Positions 24,811 to 34,709 of a stretch of DNA of 64,000 nucleotides are shown here, one piece after another. Origin of the DNA: Chryseobacterium soli (GTDB lineage Bacteria; Bacteroidota; Bacteroidia; Flavobacteriales; Weeksellaceae). The position numbers and the translations under genes were made by a program. How positions within the stretch are numbered: the stretch's first letter is position 1; the number at the start of each line of letters is the position of its first letter. The stretch is from the NCBI RefSeq assembly GCF_000737705.1, contig NZ_JPRH01000007.1:124001-188000 (forward strand), in the 5' to 3' direction. Below the pieces are notes generated by a model that saw only the letters and a list, made by a program, of their open reading frames with translations, did not search any database and was not told where the DNA came from.

Positions 24811-25542
24811 ATGTCAATGAGCCCAAATTTTATTCATACTTATGTTTCTGTCGATTGTGTTGTTTTTGGATTTGACCATGAAAACCAATTGAATATTTTA
24901 TTGGTACAGCGCCGTCTTGATGATTTTCCGAAGGAGAAGCAGAAAAAACTGCCTGGAAGTTTAATTCTGAGTGATGAGGATGTAGATGATGCCGCACAAC
25001 GGGTGCTGTATGAATTAACCGGAATAAAAAAAATGGTTCTCAAACAGTTTAAGTGTTTTGCAGATCCCGTGCGGGCAAGCAACCAGGAGGATATCAAATG
25101 GATGGGGAAGGAGTATGAGCATGATATCGATAGGATTATTACGGTAGCCTATCTTTCCCTTTGCAAGATTGATCATAAAATCAACAGCACAAAATATGAT
25201 ACGGTAGACTGGTGCCCTATAGATAAAGTACCAACACTGCCATTTGACCATAATAAGATCATCAACGAATCGTTAACAGAGATCAGAAAATGGATAGAAT
25301 CCGATTTCTCTATTATTTTTGAACTGCTGCCAAAAAAATTCATCATAAGACAATTGTATCAGCTGTACAGTGCATTAAGCGAAAAACAGATCGATATCAA
25401 GAATTTTCATAAAAAGATCTCGTCATTCAACTATATCATTCCTTTAGAAGAGATAGAAACCAATGTATCGCATCGGGCGGCAAGATATTATAAATTCGAT
25501 GCCAAGATATTTAAGAAAAACAATACCAAACTCATCAAATAA
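24811..25542 (+). CDS. Nudix-domain sugar-responsive regulator (XylR/AraR/NrtR-like)
   Basis: A 243-residue transcription factor. Residues 8-150 form a Nudix domain (HTYVSVDCVVFGFDHENQLNILLVQRR), but the Nudix box is degenerate: LPGSLILSDEDVDDAAQRVL is followed by YELTG, lacking the RExxEExG metal site, so it should bind a ligand rather than hydrolyse it. Residues 165-240 form a winged helix (PKKFIIRQLYQLYSALSEKQIDIKNFHKK). This is the Bacteroidetes type that controls arabinose or xylose genes. It is 18 bases upstream of xylulokinase, so xylose or a derivative is the likely effector and the CTTATCATA copies possible operators. Confidence 0.88.
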   Translation: MSMSPNFIHTYVSVDCVVFGFDHENQLNILLVQRRLDDFPKEKQKKLPGSLILSDEDVDDAAQRVLYELTGIKKMVLKQFKCFADPVRASNQEDIKWMGKEYEHDIDRIITVAYLSLCKIDHKINSTKYDTVDWCPIDKVPTLPFDHNKIINESLTEIRKWIESDFSIIFELLPKKFIIRQLYQLYSALSEKQIDIKNFHKKISSFNYIIPLEEIETNVSHRAARYYKFDAKIFKKNNTKLIK

Positions 25543-25560
25543 ACACCCTCTTTTGAAATT

Positions 25561-27045
25561 ATGTATTTGCTAGGATATGACATAGGCAGTTCTTCTGTTA
25601 AAGTTTGTCTCATAGAGGCATCCAGTGGGAAAATTATTGCATCAGATTTTTCTCCTAAAAAAGAAATGAAAATCATGGCCGCCAACCCGGGTTGGGCTGA
25701 GCAGAACCCTGCAGAATGGTGGCTGAATTTAAAACTCGCCCATGAATCTGTAATGCATGAATCCGGAATCAATCCGGAAGATATAAAAGGAATCGGTATT
25801 ACCTGGCAGATGCATGGATTGATCCTGGTAGATAAAGATCAGAATCTGCTGCGTCCTTCTATTATCTGGTGCGACAGCCGTGCTGTATCTTATGGAGAAA
25901 AGGCTTTTCAGGCAATAGGAACCGAAAAATGTTTATCCCATCTTCTTAATTCACCGGGGAATTTTACGGCATCAAAATTAGCCTGGGTAAAAGAGAATGA
26001 GCCCGAAATTTTTGAAAAAATTGATAAAATAATGCTTCCCGGAGATTATATCGCGATGAAGCTTTCTGGAGAGATAGGAATGACGATTGAAGGGCTTTCT
26101 GAAGGAATATTCTGGGATTTTAAAAACAACTGCATCTCTGAAGACGTGATTAATTATTACGGAATTCCTAAAAGTTTTTTCCCGGAAATCATCCCTACAT
26201 TCGGGATTCAGTCTACCGTTTCGGCTTCTGCTGCTCAGGAACTGGGATTAAAAGAAGGAACACCGATTTCATACCGGGCAGGAGATCAGCCCAATAACGC
26301 ACTTTCCCTGAATGTTTTCAATCCCGGAGAAATTGCTTCAACAGCCGGAACTTCAGGAGTAGTATATGGAGTACTGGACCAATTGGAATATGATCCTCTT
26401 TCAAGAGTCAATACATTTGCGCACGTCAATTATACCCCTGAACAAACCAGGCTGGGCGTATTATTGTGCATCAACGGAACCGGAATTTTAAACTCCTGGT
26501 TAAAACATAATTTTGCCACCTCACTTTCCTCTTACGGGGATATGAATGATCTGGCTTCACTTTCTCCGGTAGGATCAAAAGGATTAAGCATCATTCCTTT
26601 TGGAAACGGTGCAGAAAGAGTACTGGAAAACAGAGATACCAGCTGTTCTATGCATGGAATCAATTTCAATATTCATTCAAAAGGAGATATTCTGCGTGCC
26701 GCACAGGAGGGAATCGTTTTTTCTTACGAATACGGAATGAATATCATGAGAAATATGGGTATGGATATCCAGGTGATCCGTGCAGGAAATGCCAATATGT
26801 TTTTAAGTTCAATTTTCAGGCAGTCTCTTGCCAGTGTCAGCAATGCGGTGATTGAACTTTACGATACGGACGGAGCGGTAGGAGCAGCCAGAGCCGCCGG
26901 AATGGGAATAGGATTCTATGCAGATTCTAAAGAAGCATTTTCTTCCCTTGAAAAAATTGCTGTGATAGAGCCGGAAACAGAAAAAAGAGAACAATATTTA
27001 GAAGCCTATACCAGATGGAAACAACATCTTAACGAAATAATGTAA
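25561..27045 (+). CDS. xylB: Xylulokinase
   Basis: A 494-residue FGGY-family carbohydrate kinase phosphorylating D-xylulose to xylulose 5-phosphate in the cytoplasm. N-terminal ATPase motif LLGYDIGSSSVKVCLIEA; WQMHGLILVD with the xylulokinase-specific MHG; GDYIAMKLSGE; AGTSGVVYG (phosphate 2 loop) and the C-terminal IRAGNANMFLSSIFRQSLA (adenosine binding). Directly follows the regulator and precedes xylose isomerase, giving the isomerase pathway for xylose. Length is normal for the family. Confidence 0.95.
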   Translation: MYLLGYDIGSSSVKVCLIEASSGKIIASDFSPKKEMKIMAANPGWAEQNPAEWWLNLKLAHESVMHESGINPEDIKGIGITWQMHGLILVDKDQNLLRPSIIWCDSRAVSYGEKAFQAIGTEKCLSHLLNSPGNFTASKLAWVKENEPEIFEKIDKIMLPGDYIAMKLSGEIGMTIEGLSEGIFWDFKNNCISEDVINYYGIPKSFFPEIIPTFGIQSTVSASAAQELGLKEGTPISYRAGDQPNNALSLNVFNPGEIASTAGTSGVVYGVLDQLEYDPLSRVNTFAHVNYTPEQTRLGVLLCINGTGILNSWLKHNFATSLSSYGDMNDLASLSPVGSKGLSIIPFGNGAERVLENRDTSCSMHGINFNIHSKGDILRAAQEGIVFSYEYGMNIMRNMGMDIQVIRAGNANMFLSSIFRQSLASVSNAVIELYDTDGAVGAARAAGMGIGFYADSKEAFSSLEKIAVIEPETEKREQYLEAYTRWKQHLNEIM

Positions 27046-27168
27046 TCACCCTACCATAAAGCTTTTCATAGTACCTGCGGACTTAAAAAAAACCGGCAGG
27101 CAGGGGATTCTTATGCCAAATTATAAAAAAACAAACTAAAAACAAACTAAAAATAAAATCAAATACAT

Positions 27169-28497
27169 ATGAACATTTTAACAGAAAAGAAAGCGTTTTT
27201 TCCAGGTGTTGATACCATCAAATTTGAAGGTAAAGAAAGTAGAAACCCAATGGCATTCCGATATTACGATGCAGACAGGGTAGTAATGGGAAAACCAATG
27301 AAAGAATGGATGCGTTTTGCTATGGCATGGTGGCATACGCTGTGTGCAGACGGTAGTGATCCGTTCGGGGGAGCAACGATTCACCATCCTTGGGATATCG
27401 GAAATGATGCGGTTTCCAGAGCAAAGAATAAAATGGATGCAGGTTTTGAATTTATGTCTAAAATAGGATTTCAATACTACTGTTTCCATGATGTAGATTT
27501 GGTAGCACCGGCTGATAACTGGAAAGATTATGAAAGCAATCTTCAGGCAGTGGTGGAATACGCCAAAGAAAAACAAAAAGAATCAGGAATCAAGCTTTTA
27601 TGGGGAACTGCAAATGTTTTCACGCATGAAAGGTATATGAACGGAGCGTCTACCAATCCTAATTTTGATGTGGTAGCCTGCGCAGGAATACAGGTGAAAA
27701 ATTCCATCGATGCAACGATTGCACTTGGCGGAGAAAACTATGTGTTCTGGGGTGGTAGAGAAGGATATATGAGCTTGCTGAATACCGAAATGAAACGTGA
27801 AAAAGATCACCTTGCCCGTTTCCTTTCTATGTCCAGAGATTATGCACGCAGCCAGGGCTTCAAAGGAACTTTCCTGATTGAGCCTAAGCCTATGGAGCCA
27901 ACGAAGCACCAGTATGATTACGATTCTGAAACCGTGATTGGTTTCTTAAGACATTACGGTTTAGACAAAGATTTTAAACTGAATATCGAAGTGAACCATG
28001 CTACTTTGGCAGGACATACTTTTGAGCATGAACTTCAGGCTGCGGTGGATGCAGGTTTATTAGGAAGCATCGATGCCAACAGAGGAGATTATCAAAACGG
28101 CTGGGATACCGATCAGTTCCCTGTGGATTACCGTGATCTGGCTCAGGCATGGCTGGTATTGCTTCCGGCAGGAGGATTAGGAAGCGGCGGAGTTAATTTT
28201 GATGCGAAGATCAGAAGAAATTCTACTGATCCGGAAGATTTATTTATCTCTCACATTTCAGGAATGGATGTTTTTGCAAAAGGTTTGTTAGTGGCTGCAG
28301 ATATTCTGGAAAACTCCGATTACAAAAAATTACGTACAGAACGATATGCTTCTTTTGACAGCGGCAATGGAAAAGCTTTTGAAGAAGGAAGTCTTACCCT
28401 TGAAGATCTTCAGAGAATTGCTCACGAGGTAGGAGAACCTCAGACCAAAAGCGGAAAACAGGAACTGTTTGAAGCGATCGTGAACATGTATATCTAA
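27169..28497 (+). CDS. xylA: Xylose isomerase
   Basis: A 442-residue class II xylose isomerase converting D-xylose to D-xylulose. Active-site pieces are all present: FHDVD (His107 and Asp110), [28 protein letters not shown], the metal site [14 protein letters not shown], and [17 protein letters not shown] with [20 protein letters not shown]. It lies 123 bases after xylB; that gap holds a CCTGC...GCAGG hairpin near 27075. A terminator-like hairpin follows the stop. Confidence 0.97.
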   Translation: MNILTEKKAFFPGVDTIKFEGKESRNPMAFRYYDADRVVMGKPMKEWMRFAMAWWHTLCADGSDPFGGATIHHPWDIGNDAVSRAKNKMDAGFEFMSKIGFQYYCFHDVDLVAPADNWKDYESNLQAVVEYAKEKQKESGIKLLWGTANVFTHERYMNGASTNPNFDVVACAGIQVKNSIDATIALGGENYVFWGGREGYMSLLNTEMKREKDHLARFLSMSRDYARSQGFKGTFLIEPKPMEPTKHQYDYDSETVIGFLRHYGLDKDFKLNIEVNHATLAGHTFEHELQAAVDAGLLGSIDANRGDYQNGWDTDQFPVDYRDLAQAWLVLLPAGGLGSGGVNFDAKIRRNSTDPEDLFISHISGMDVFAKGLLVAADILENSDYKKLRTERYASFDSGNGKAFEEGSLTLEDLQRIAHEVGEPQTKSGKQELFEAIVNMYI

Positions 28498-28499
28498 AA

Positions 28500-28546
28500 A
28501 AACGAGAAGGCTGCTGCCGTAGTCATCTGCACCAGCCTTTTCGTTT
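28500..28546 (+). terminator. Hairpin between xylA and susC
   Basis: A 14-bp stem with one mismatch, AAACGAGAAGGCTG / CAGCCTTTTCGTTT. It begins two bases after the xylA stop. The T-rich right arm suggests full or partial termination, separating catabolic and outer-membrane genes. Confidence 0.7.
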
Positions 28547-28573
28547 CCCCCTTAATACTTAAAAAGAATAATT

Positions 28574-31450
28574 ATGAACCGACTTTATTTTGCCAAAAGT
28601 AATAGAGCTGCATTGTTTTTTGCAATGGCTTTACTGCCTTCAGGCTTAGCGTATTCCCAGGTTAAAAATGATACTGTTGAAAAGGAGAAGAAGATAGATG
28701 AGGTGGTGGTGATAGGATATGGAAAACAGAGAAAAGAAGCAGTAACCGGATCTGTAGCCTCTGTAAAAGGAGATGTAATGAGAGAAGTTCCCTCCGCGAA
28801 TGTCAGCCAGGCATTACAGGGCAGGGTAGCAGGAGTAGATATTTCACAGACTTCAAGTAAGCCGGGAGCTCCCATGCAGATCAGGATCAGAGGAACCCGT
28901 TCTTTAACGGCAGATAACGATCCTTTGATTGTATTGGATGGAATTCCTTTTCCAGGATCACTTGCCGATATCAGCCCGAACGATATCCAAAGTATGGATA
29001 TCCTTAAAGATGCATCGTCTACCGCGATTTATGGATCCCGTGGAGCAAACGGGGTAATTTTAATCAGCACAAAAACAGGTAGAAAACGCCAGAAAGCTAC
29101 TTTCACGTATAATACCTATACCGGGATTACATCGGTTTTTGCTAAATATCCGATGATGGATGCGCAGAAATTCATTAAACTGCGCCAGGATGCCGGACTT
29201 TTCACCCAATATGGAGTGGATGAATCCAAAAGTGTGAATACAGACTGGCAGGATTTAATGTACAAAAACGGTATTCTTACCAACCACGATATCGGGATTT
29301 CCGGAGGAACAGAAAAGGGTTCCTACAACTTTGGGATGAGCTATTACAATGAGCAGTCTGTATTGCCGGGGCAAAATTTTGAAAGGTTCAATATCAGAGG
29401 AAGTCTTGATCAGGAATTAGGAAAATATTTCCGGGTCGGGATAACTACCAATAATGCCTATACCGTTAATAAAGGAAGTAATTTAAGTCTTTATAATACA
29501 TTAAGTACAACGCCTGTTACCAATCCTTACAATGCAGACGGAACCTGGAAAGAGAGAGTAGTGATGTCTGCGGATACGCAATATGTCTATTCAAGAGATG
29601 TTATTAATAATTTAGGGGATGCGTGGGTGGATAAAGCGATTGCGTTCAGTTCTTACAATAATTTCTTTGGGGAATTCAAAATTCCGTGGGTACAGGGATT
29701 GACATTGAGAACCAATGTCGGACTGAATTTTAAAACCACCAATACAGGAAGTTACACCGGCAAAGGAGTCTTCAGTTCAGAACCGAATAACCTGTCTACA
29801 GCATCTATTGGAAATTCTTTAACGACGCATTGGGTTAACGAAAATATTTTAACGTTTGACAGAACTTTTGCAGAGAAACATAAAGTGAATGTAGTGGCTT
29901 TACAGTCTCAGGAACAGAGAACATTCAACAGTTCTTACATCACAGCCAGGGATATTCCATCAGACCAGTTTCAGTTTTATAACCTGGGACAGGCTCAGGG
30001 AGAAATTACGATCAACCCTGATAGCCAGGGATACTATAAAAGAGGGCTTAAATCATGGATGGGAAGGGTAATGTATGAGTATGACGGACGTTATATGTTT
30101 ACTGCCTCGATCAGAGGAGATGCTTCCTCCGTGTTAGCTCCGGGATACCAATGGAATATCTATAATGCCTTTTCAGCGGGCTGGAATATTGCAAAAGAGA
30201 AATTCCTTAAAGATTCCAAAGTCATTAATACCATGAAATTGCGTTTCGGATACGGGGAAACTTCCAACCAGGCTGTGGCTCCTTACTCTACTTTTGGCCG
30301 ATTAACAACTGAACCTTATAATTTTGGAGATACCTATGCAATCGGAACGTATGTATCTACATTGCCTAATTCAAAATTAGGATGGGAATTTTCAGAAACA
30401 CTGAATTACGGATTGGATTTCGGATTATTTAATAACCGTTTAACGGGTACGGTAGAATATTATACTACCAATACAAAAAACTTATTGCTTGATGTTAAAC
30501 TGCCTGCGACCTCAGGAGTAGGAAGCTACACCGGAAATGTAGGCTCCACGAGCAATAAAGGAATCGAAATCTCATTAAATGGATCCATTATCCGTAATCC
30601 TGACGGGTTTTCCTGGGATTTTGGGGTTAATTTTTATGCGAATAAAAACAAAATCACATCACTATCTTCAGGTGCGACAAGAGATGTTGCCAACTGGTGG
30701 TTTGTGGGCCATTCGATTAACTCCATCTACGATTATCAGTATGTAGGATTGTGGCAGCCGGGAGATCCTTATATGAGCATTTTGGAGCCGGGAGATCCTA
30801 AATCGGTAGAAGGTTCTATCAAAGTAAAATATACCGGAGGGTATAATGCGGACGGAAGTCCGGTGAGAGCCATCAATGCTGATGACAGACAGATCCTGAA
30901 TGCCGATCCTGATTTCCAGGGAGGTTTCAATACAAGACTGGCGTACAAGAATTTTGATTTAAGTATCATCGGAGCGTTCAAAAGCGGCGGAATCCTTATC
31001 AGTACGCTTTACGGAAATACCAGTTACCTGAACATGATGAACGGAAGACGAAATAACGTAGACGTTGACTACTGGACTCCGGAAAATACGGGTGCTTACT
31101 ATCCAAGACCCGGAAGTGTACAGAGTAACAATAACCCTAAATACGGAAGTACATTAGCCTATTTTGATGCCTCTTATCTTAAAATAAGAACCATCACGTT
31201 GGGATATAATTTCACGCAGGGAGTTTTCAAAAAAGCAGGAATCAGCAAACTGAGGGTGTATACTACCGTTACTAATCCGTTTGTATTTTTCTCTCCTTAC
31301 CATAAACAATCAGGCATGGACCCTGAAACCAACTCATATGGTAATGAAAACCAGGCTGTATCAGATGTTTATCCATCAAGATTTTTAACCATAGGAACCA
31401 ACACACCATCACTTAGAAACTATATGATCGGTGTCAACTTAACCTTCTAA
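28574..31450 (+). CDS. SusC-like TonB-dependent oligosaccharide transporter
   Basis: A 958-residue outer-membrane importer. Signal peptide to about residue 29 (LAYSQ); TonB-box-like DEVVVIGYGKQRKEAVTGSV; plug domain with LQGRVAGVDI, IRIRGTRSLTADNDPLIVLDGIPF and the family motif DILKDASSTAIYGSRGANGVILI; then the beta-barrel ending YMIGVNLTF. It lacks the N-terminal carboxypeptidase-regulatory-like domain of many SusC proteins and has no STN domain. Paired with the SusD gene 12 bases downstream; together they should take up xylan oligosaccharides. Confidence 0.95.
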   Translation: MNRLYFAKSNRAALFFAMALLPSGLAYSQVKNDTVEKEKKIDEVVVIGYGKQRKEAVTGSVASVKGDVMREVPSANVSQALQGRVAGVDISQTSSKPGAPMQIRIRGTRSLTADNDPLIVLDGIPFPGSLADISPNDIQSMDILKDASSTAIYGSRGANGVILISTKTGRKRQKATFTYNTYTGITSVFAKYPMMDAQKFIKLRQDAGLFTQYGVDESKSVNTDWQDLMYKNGILTNHDIGISGGTEKGSYNFGMSYYNEQSVLPGQNFERFNIRGSLDQELGKYFRVGITTNNAYTVNKGSNLSLYNTLSTTPVTNPYNADGTWKERVVMSADTQYVYSRDVINNLGDAWVDKAIAFSSYNNFFGEFKIPWVQGLTLRTNVGLNFKTTNTGSYTGKGVFSSEPNNLSTASIGNSLTTHWVNENILTFDRTFAEKHKVNVVALQSQEQRTFNSSYITARDIPSDQFQFYNLGQAQGEITINPDSQGYYKRGLKSWMGRVMYEYDGRYMFTASIRGDASSVLAPGYQWNIYNAFSAGWNIAKEKFLKDSKVINTMKLRFGYGETSNQAVAPYSTFGRLTTEPYNFGDTYAIGTYVSTLPNSKLGWEFSETLNYGLDFGLFNNRLTGTVEYYTTNTKNLLLDVKLPATSGVGSYTGNVGSTSNKGIEISLNGSIIRNPDGFSWDFGVNFYANKNKITSLSSGATRDVANWWFVGHSINSIYDYQYVGLWQPGDPYMSILEPGDPKSVEGSIKVKYTGGYNADGSPVRAINADDRQILNADPDFQGGFNTRLAYKNFDLSIIGAFKSGGILISTLYGNTSYLNMMNGRRNNVDVDYWTPENTGAYYPRPGSVQSNNNPKYGSTLAYFDASYLKIRTITLGYNFTQGVFKKAGISKLRVYTTVTNPFVFFSPYHKQSGMDPETNSYGNENQAVSDVYPSRFLTIGTNTPSLRNYMIGVNLTF

Positions 31451-31462
31451 AAATTGACTCAC

Positions 31463-33406
31463 ATGAAAAAGTTCAGAATACATACGACAGCAAAAATCTT
31501 ACTGTGTACTGTGGTGCTTTCCAGCTGCTCCAACCTGTTGGATGAAGAACCCCGTAATATTTATACCCCAGAATACTTTGAGACAGAAGCTGGAGTACTG
31601 GGTGGGATCACTTCTATGTATGCCCATTTACGATACATTTACGGAAACGGATACTGGCTGAATGCCTGTGAAACAGGAACCGACGAATATACCTATGGCC
31701 ACGCCGCAGACGCCAACTTCAAAGATATGGATATGTCCGGAGTCGGAAATCTTACGCCTTCATCCAGCCGTGCCGACGTTTTGTGGAACAATGCATTCAG
31801 AAATATCAATACCGCCAACGGAGTTATTCAAAAAGGTTCTGGGGTAGGAGTTTCTGATGCCATCATCGCGGAAGCCAGGTTTTTCAGGGCTTTTGACTAC
31901 TTTATGCTGGCTCAGACCTTTGGAGGAGTTCCGTTGGATTTGGGATCCGGAGAATTACAATTTAATACCAGTACCGTCAGAGGTTCTGTAAGAAATACCG
32001 TTCCTGAAGTCTATTCAAAAGTCATCTTTCCAGATCTACTGAAAGCAGTACAGGATCTGCCGACCGGAGCCCGTGTTACCGGTGGTGTTACTAAAACAGT
32101 GGCGAGATTATTTTTAGCAAAAGCCTATCTTACCTACGGATGGTGGCTTCAGAATCCCAACGGAATTCCTACCTACCCGCAGGCACCAAGGGTAGACCTT
32201 GACGGGCACAACGCTCAGTGGTACTTTCAGCAGGCGTATGATATTGCTTTAGCAGGGATCAATAATCCCGGAGCATACGGATTGCAGGCTACCTATTATG
32301 ATGTCAATCTGGCTCAGAACGACCGAAATAAAGAAATGCTGTTGTATGCAGATCACACAGAATCCAGTGAATATTATGACGGATCCAGCCACTCATATAA
32401 CACAGGAGGTTCTCCTGGAAATTTTGCAGCATGGATGACAACCTGGGATTATACATTCCTTGAAAGTTCTCAGAATCCGCAATGGACAGGTACTTCAGTG
32501 AGATCTGTACAGAGAGAAGCTGCTCAGGCCTACGGAAGACCATGGAAAACAATGGCACCTACCATTGAAGTTGTAAAAAATACCTTCGCTAATAAAACGC
32601 AGGATTCAAGATACGATGGTACTTTTGTAACGACATTCCGTGCGAACTGGAACAAGGCAGGAATTTCAAATGCTACCTTATACAATGCCAACGGACTTCC
32701 GGTACAACCCGGAAGTGCAATTCTTACCTTCCTGAATGATGATCCGGCACAAACCATAGATTATAGCAATGCAGTGTACAAAAGCAATGTTGGTGCAGGG
32801 TTTTTACCGGGCAGAGCAGATTATGTAATTGCTCCGAGCGGAATCAGCAGATACGCCTATCCAAACCTATGGAAGATCGGAACGTACAGAACAGACAACG
32901 GAACAGGCCTTGGACAGCCCAACGGAGGAATTACCCGTCCTTTTCCTATTGCTAAGTTTTCAGAGCTTTATTTCATTGCAGCAGAAGCAGCGGTAAAAGG
33001 CGCTTCAGGAGCAATGACCGCAAGAGACCTGGTAAATGTAATAAGAAGCAGAGCCGGAAAATGGCGTTGGGACAACAACGGAAACGTTGCCAAAAATGAA
33101 GACAACAGCGCAGCAATGACTGCTGCAACTCCAGCTACAATCACCGTTGATTACATCCTGGCAGAAAGATCCAGAGAATACTACGGAGAAGGATACAGAT
33201 GGTTTGATCTTGTAAGAACCCAAAAATGGGGTGATCTGGCTCAGACTTATACCATCGCAGGGACAGCAGTGGGAGATCACACTCCAAAAGTCTATACCAG
33301 AAATATTGCCAATTACCTCTATTTAAGACCTATTCCTCAATCTCAGATGGATGCGATGGACATGAGTGCAACAGCATTGGCTGCCTATCAGAATCCGGGA
33401 TATTAA
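31463..33406 (+). CDS. SusD/RagB-like glycan-binding lipoprotein
   Basis: A 647-residue surface lipoprotein that hands glycans to the SusC pore. Lipoprotein signal MKKFRIHTTAKILLCTVVLSSC (Cys22), then SNLLDEEPRNIYTPEYFETEAG, the start typical of SusD. The TPR-like scaffold and the C-terminal LAERSREYYGEGYRWFDLVR motif with RPIPQSQMDA are clear hallmarks. ATG 31463 is preferred over an in-frame TTG at 31454 because it gives a normal signal. The expected ligand is xylan or glucuronoxylan oligomers from the surrounding enzyme set. Confidence 0.95.
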   Translation: MKKFRIHTTAKILLCTVVLSSCSNLLDEEPRNIYTPEYFETEAGVLGGITSMYAHLRYIYGNGYWLNACETGTDEYTYGHAADANFKDMDMSGVGNLTPSSSRADVLWNNAFRNINTANGVIQKGSGVGVSDAIIAEARFFRAFDYFMLAQTFGGVPLDLGSGELQFNTSTVRGSVRNTVPEVYSKVIFPDLLKAVQDLPTGARVTGGVTKTVARLFLAKAYLTYGWWLQNPNGIPTYPQAPRVDLDGHNAQWYFQQAYDIALAGINNPGAYGLQATYYDVNLAQNDRNKEMLLYADHTESSEYYDGSSHSYNTGGSPGNFAAWMTTWDYTFLESSQNPQWTGTSVRSVQREAAQAYGRPWKTMAPTIEVVKNTFANKTQDSRYDGTFVTTFRANWNKAGISNATLYNANGLPVQPGSAILTFLNDDPAQTIDYSNAVYKSNVGAGFLPGRADYVIAPSGISRYAYPNLWKIGTYRTDNGTGLGQPNGGITRPFPIAKFSELYFIAAEAAVKGASGAMTARDLVNVIRSRAGKWRWDNNGNVAKNEDNSAAMTAATPATITVDYILAERSREYYGEGYRWFDLVRTQKWGDLAQTYTIAGTAVGDHTPKVYTRNIANYLYLRPIPQSQMDAMDMSATALAAYQNPGY

Positions 33407-33439
33407 TATTTAAAAGACAATTTCACATTCATATTAACG

Positions 33440-33470
33440 ACAAAGTAGGTGCTTACAACACCTGCTTTGT
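33440..33470 (+). terminator. Hairpin after susD
   Basis: ACAAAGTAGGTG / CACCTGCTTTGT, 12 bp including one G-T pair, loop of 7 bases, followed by TTTC. Likely terminator or attenuator between susD and uxuA. Confidence 0.65.
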
Positions 33471-33496
33471 TTTCATGAAAAATATCTAAAAAAGCT

Positions 33497-34693
33497 ATGG
33501 AAAAAACTTGGCGCTGGTTTGGAAAAAAGGATAAAATAAAACTTGAAATGCTTCGGCAGATTGGGGTAGAAGGCATTGTGTCCGCTCTTCATGATATTCC
33601 AAACGGAGAAATCTGGACGCTGGAAGCCATCAATGACTATAAAAGTTACATAGAAGATTCCGGCCTTCGCTGGTCGGTCGTGGAAAGCCTTCCGGTAAGT
33701 GAATCCATTAAATATGGCGGTGAAGACAGGGATCTGCTGATAGAAAATTATTGTAAAAGTTTAGAAAATTTAGGGAAAGCAGGGGTTACAACAGTTTGTT
33801 ACAACTTCATGCCGGTCCTCGACTGGGCAAGAACAGATTTGTATTATCCATGGGAAGACGGTTCATCATCGCTTTATTTTGATAAAGCAAAGTTTGCCTA
33901 TTTTGAAATTCATATTCTTGAAAGAAAAGGGGCAGAAAAAGACTATTCGTCAGAGATTCTTAAAAAAGTTGAACAGCTTAAAAGCACCCTCACAGAAGAA
34001 GAAAAACACCTGCTCATCGATTCCATAATTGTTAAAACCCAGGGATTTGTCAATGGAAACATTAAAGAAGGCGATCAGAATCCCGTAGCGATTTTTAAAA
34101 GTTTACTGGCGCTTTATGATGGTATTGACAAAGAACAGCTTCGTCAGAATATGAAATATTTCCTTGAAAAGATCATGCCCATATGTGAAGAATGGAATAT
34201 TCAAATGGGTGTACATCCTGACGATCCGCCATTTTCCCTGTTAGGATTGCCCCGGATTGTCACCTGTGAAGAAGATATCGACTGGTTCCTGAATGCTGTA
34301 GATAATCCTCACAACGGACTTACATTCTGTACCGGTTCACTGAGTGCAGGATTGCAGAATGATGTTCCTAAGCTTGCTCAGAAATATGCTTCACGCACCA
34401 GATTTGTCCACCTCAGAAGTACCAATGTTTTTGAGAACGGAGATTTTATCGAAGCGCATCACCTTGGAGGAAGAGGAAAACTTATCGACGTCATACGGAT
34501 ATTTGAAAAAGAAAATCCAGCCCTGCCGATGCGTATCGATCACGGCCGTCTTTTAACCGATGATATTGATAAAGGATACAATCCCGGTTATTCATTTTTG
34601 GGAAGAATGTTAGCGCTTGGCCAGATCGAAGGGGTCATGGCAGCTGTACAAAATGAAATGAAAATCGACACAACCTACGGCGAAGTATCATAA
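33497..34693 (+). CDS. uxuA: Mannonate dehydratase
   Basis: A 398-residue TIM-barrel enzyme dehydrating D-mannonate to 2-keto-3-deoxygluconate. N-terminus MEKTWRWFGKKDKIKLEMLRQ and GIVSALHDIPNGEIW are characteristic of UxuA, as are TTVCYNFMPVLDWARTDL, GVHPDDPPFSLLGLPRIV (metal site), LTFCTGSLSA, FVHLRS and RIDHGR. Its presence in a xylan locus indicates that glucuronic acid released by GH67/GH115 is used as carbon source. An SDR mannonate oxidoreductase gene follows after 16 bases. Confidence 0.95.
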   Translation: MEKTWRWFGKKDKIKLEMLRQIGVEGIVSALHDIPNGEIWTLEAINDYKSYIEDSGLRWSVVESLPVSESIKYGGEDRDLLIENYCKSLENLGKAGVTTVCYNFMPVLDWARTDLYYPWEDGSSSLYFDKAKFAYFEIHILERKGAEKDYSSEILKKVEQLKSTLTEEEKHLLIDSIIVKTQGFVNGNIKEGDQNPVAIFKSLLALYDGIDKEQLRQNMKYFLEKIMPICEEWNIQMGVHPDDPPFSLLGLPRIVTCEEDIDWFLNAVDNPHNGLTFCTGSLSAGLQNDVPKLAQKYASRTRFVHLRSTNVFENGDFIEAHHLGGRGKLIDVIRIFEKENPALPMRIDHGRLLTDDIDKGYNPGYSFLGRMLALGQIEGVMAAVQNEMKIDTTYGEVS

Positions 34694-34709
34694 TAAACGA
34701 TAGTATAAA

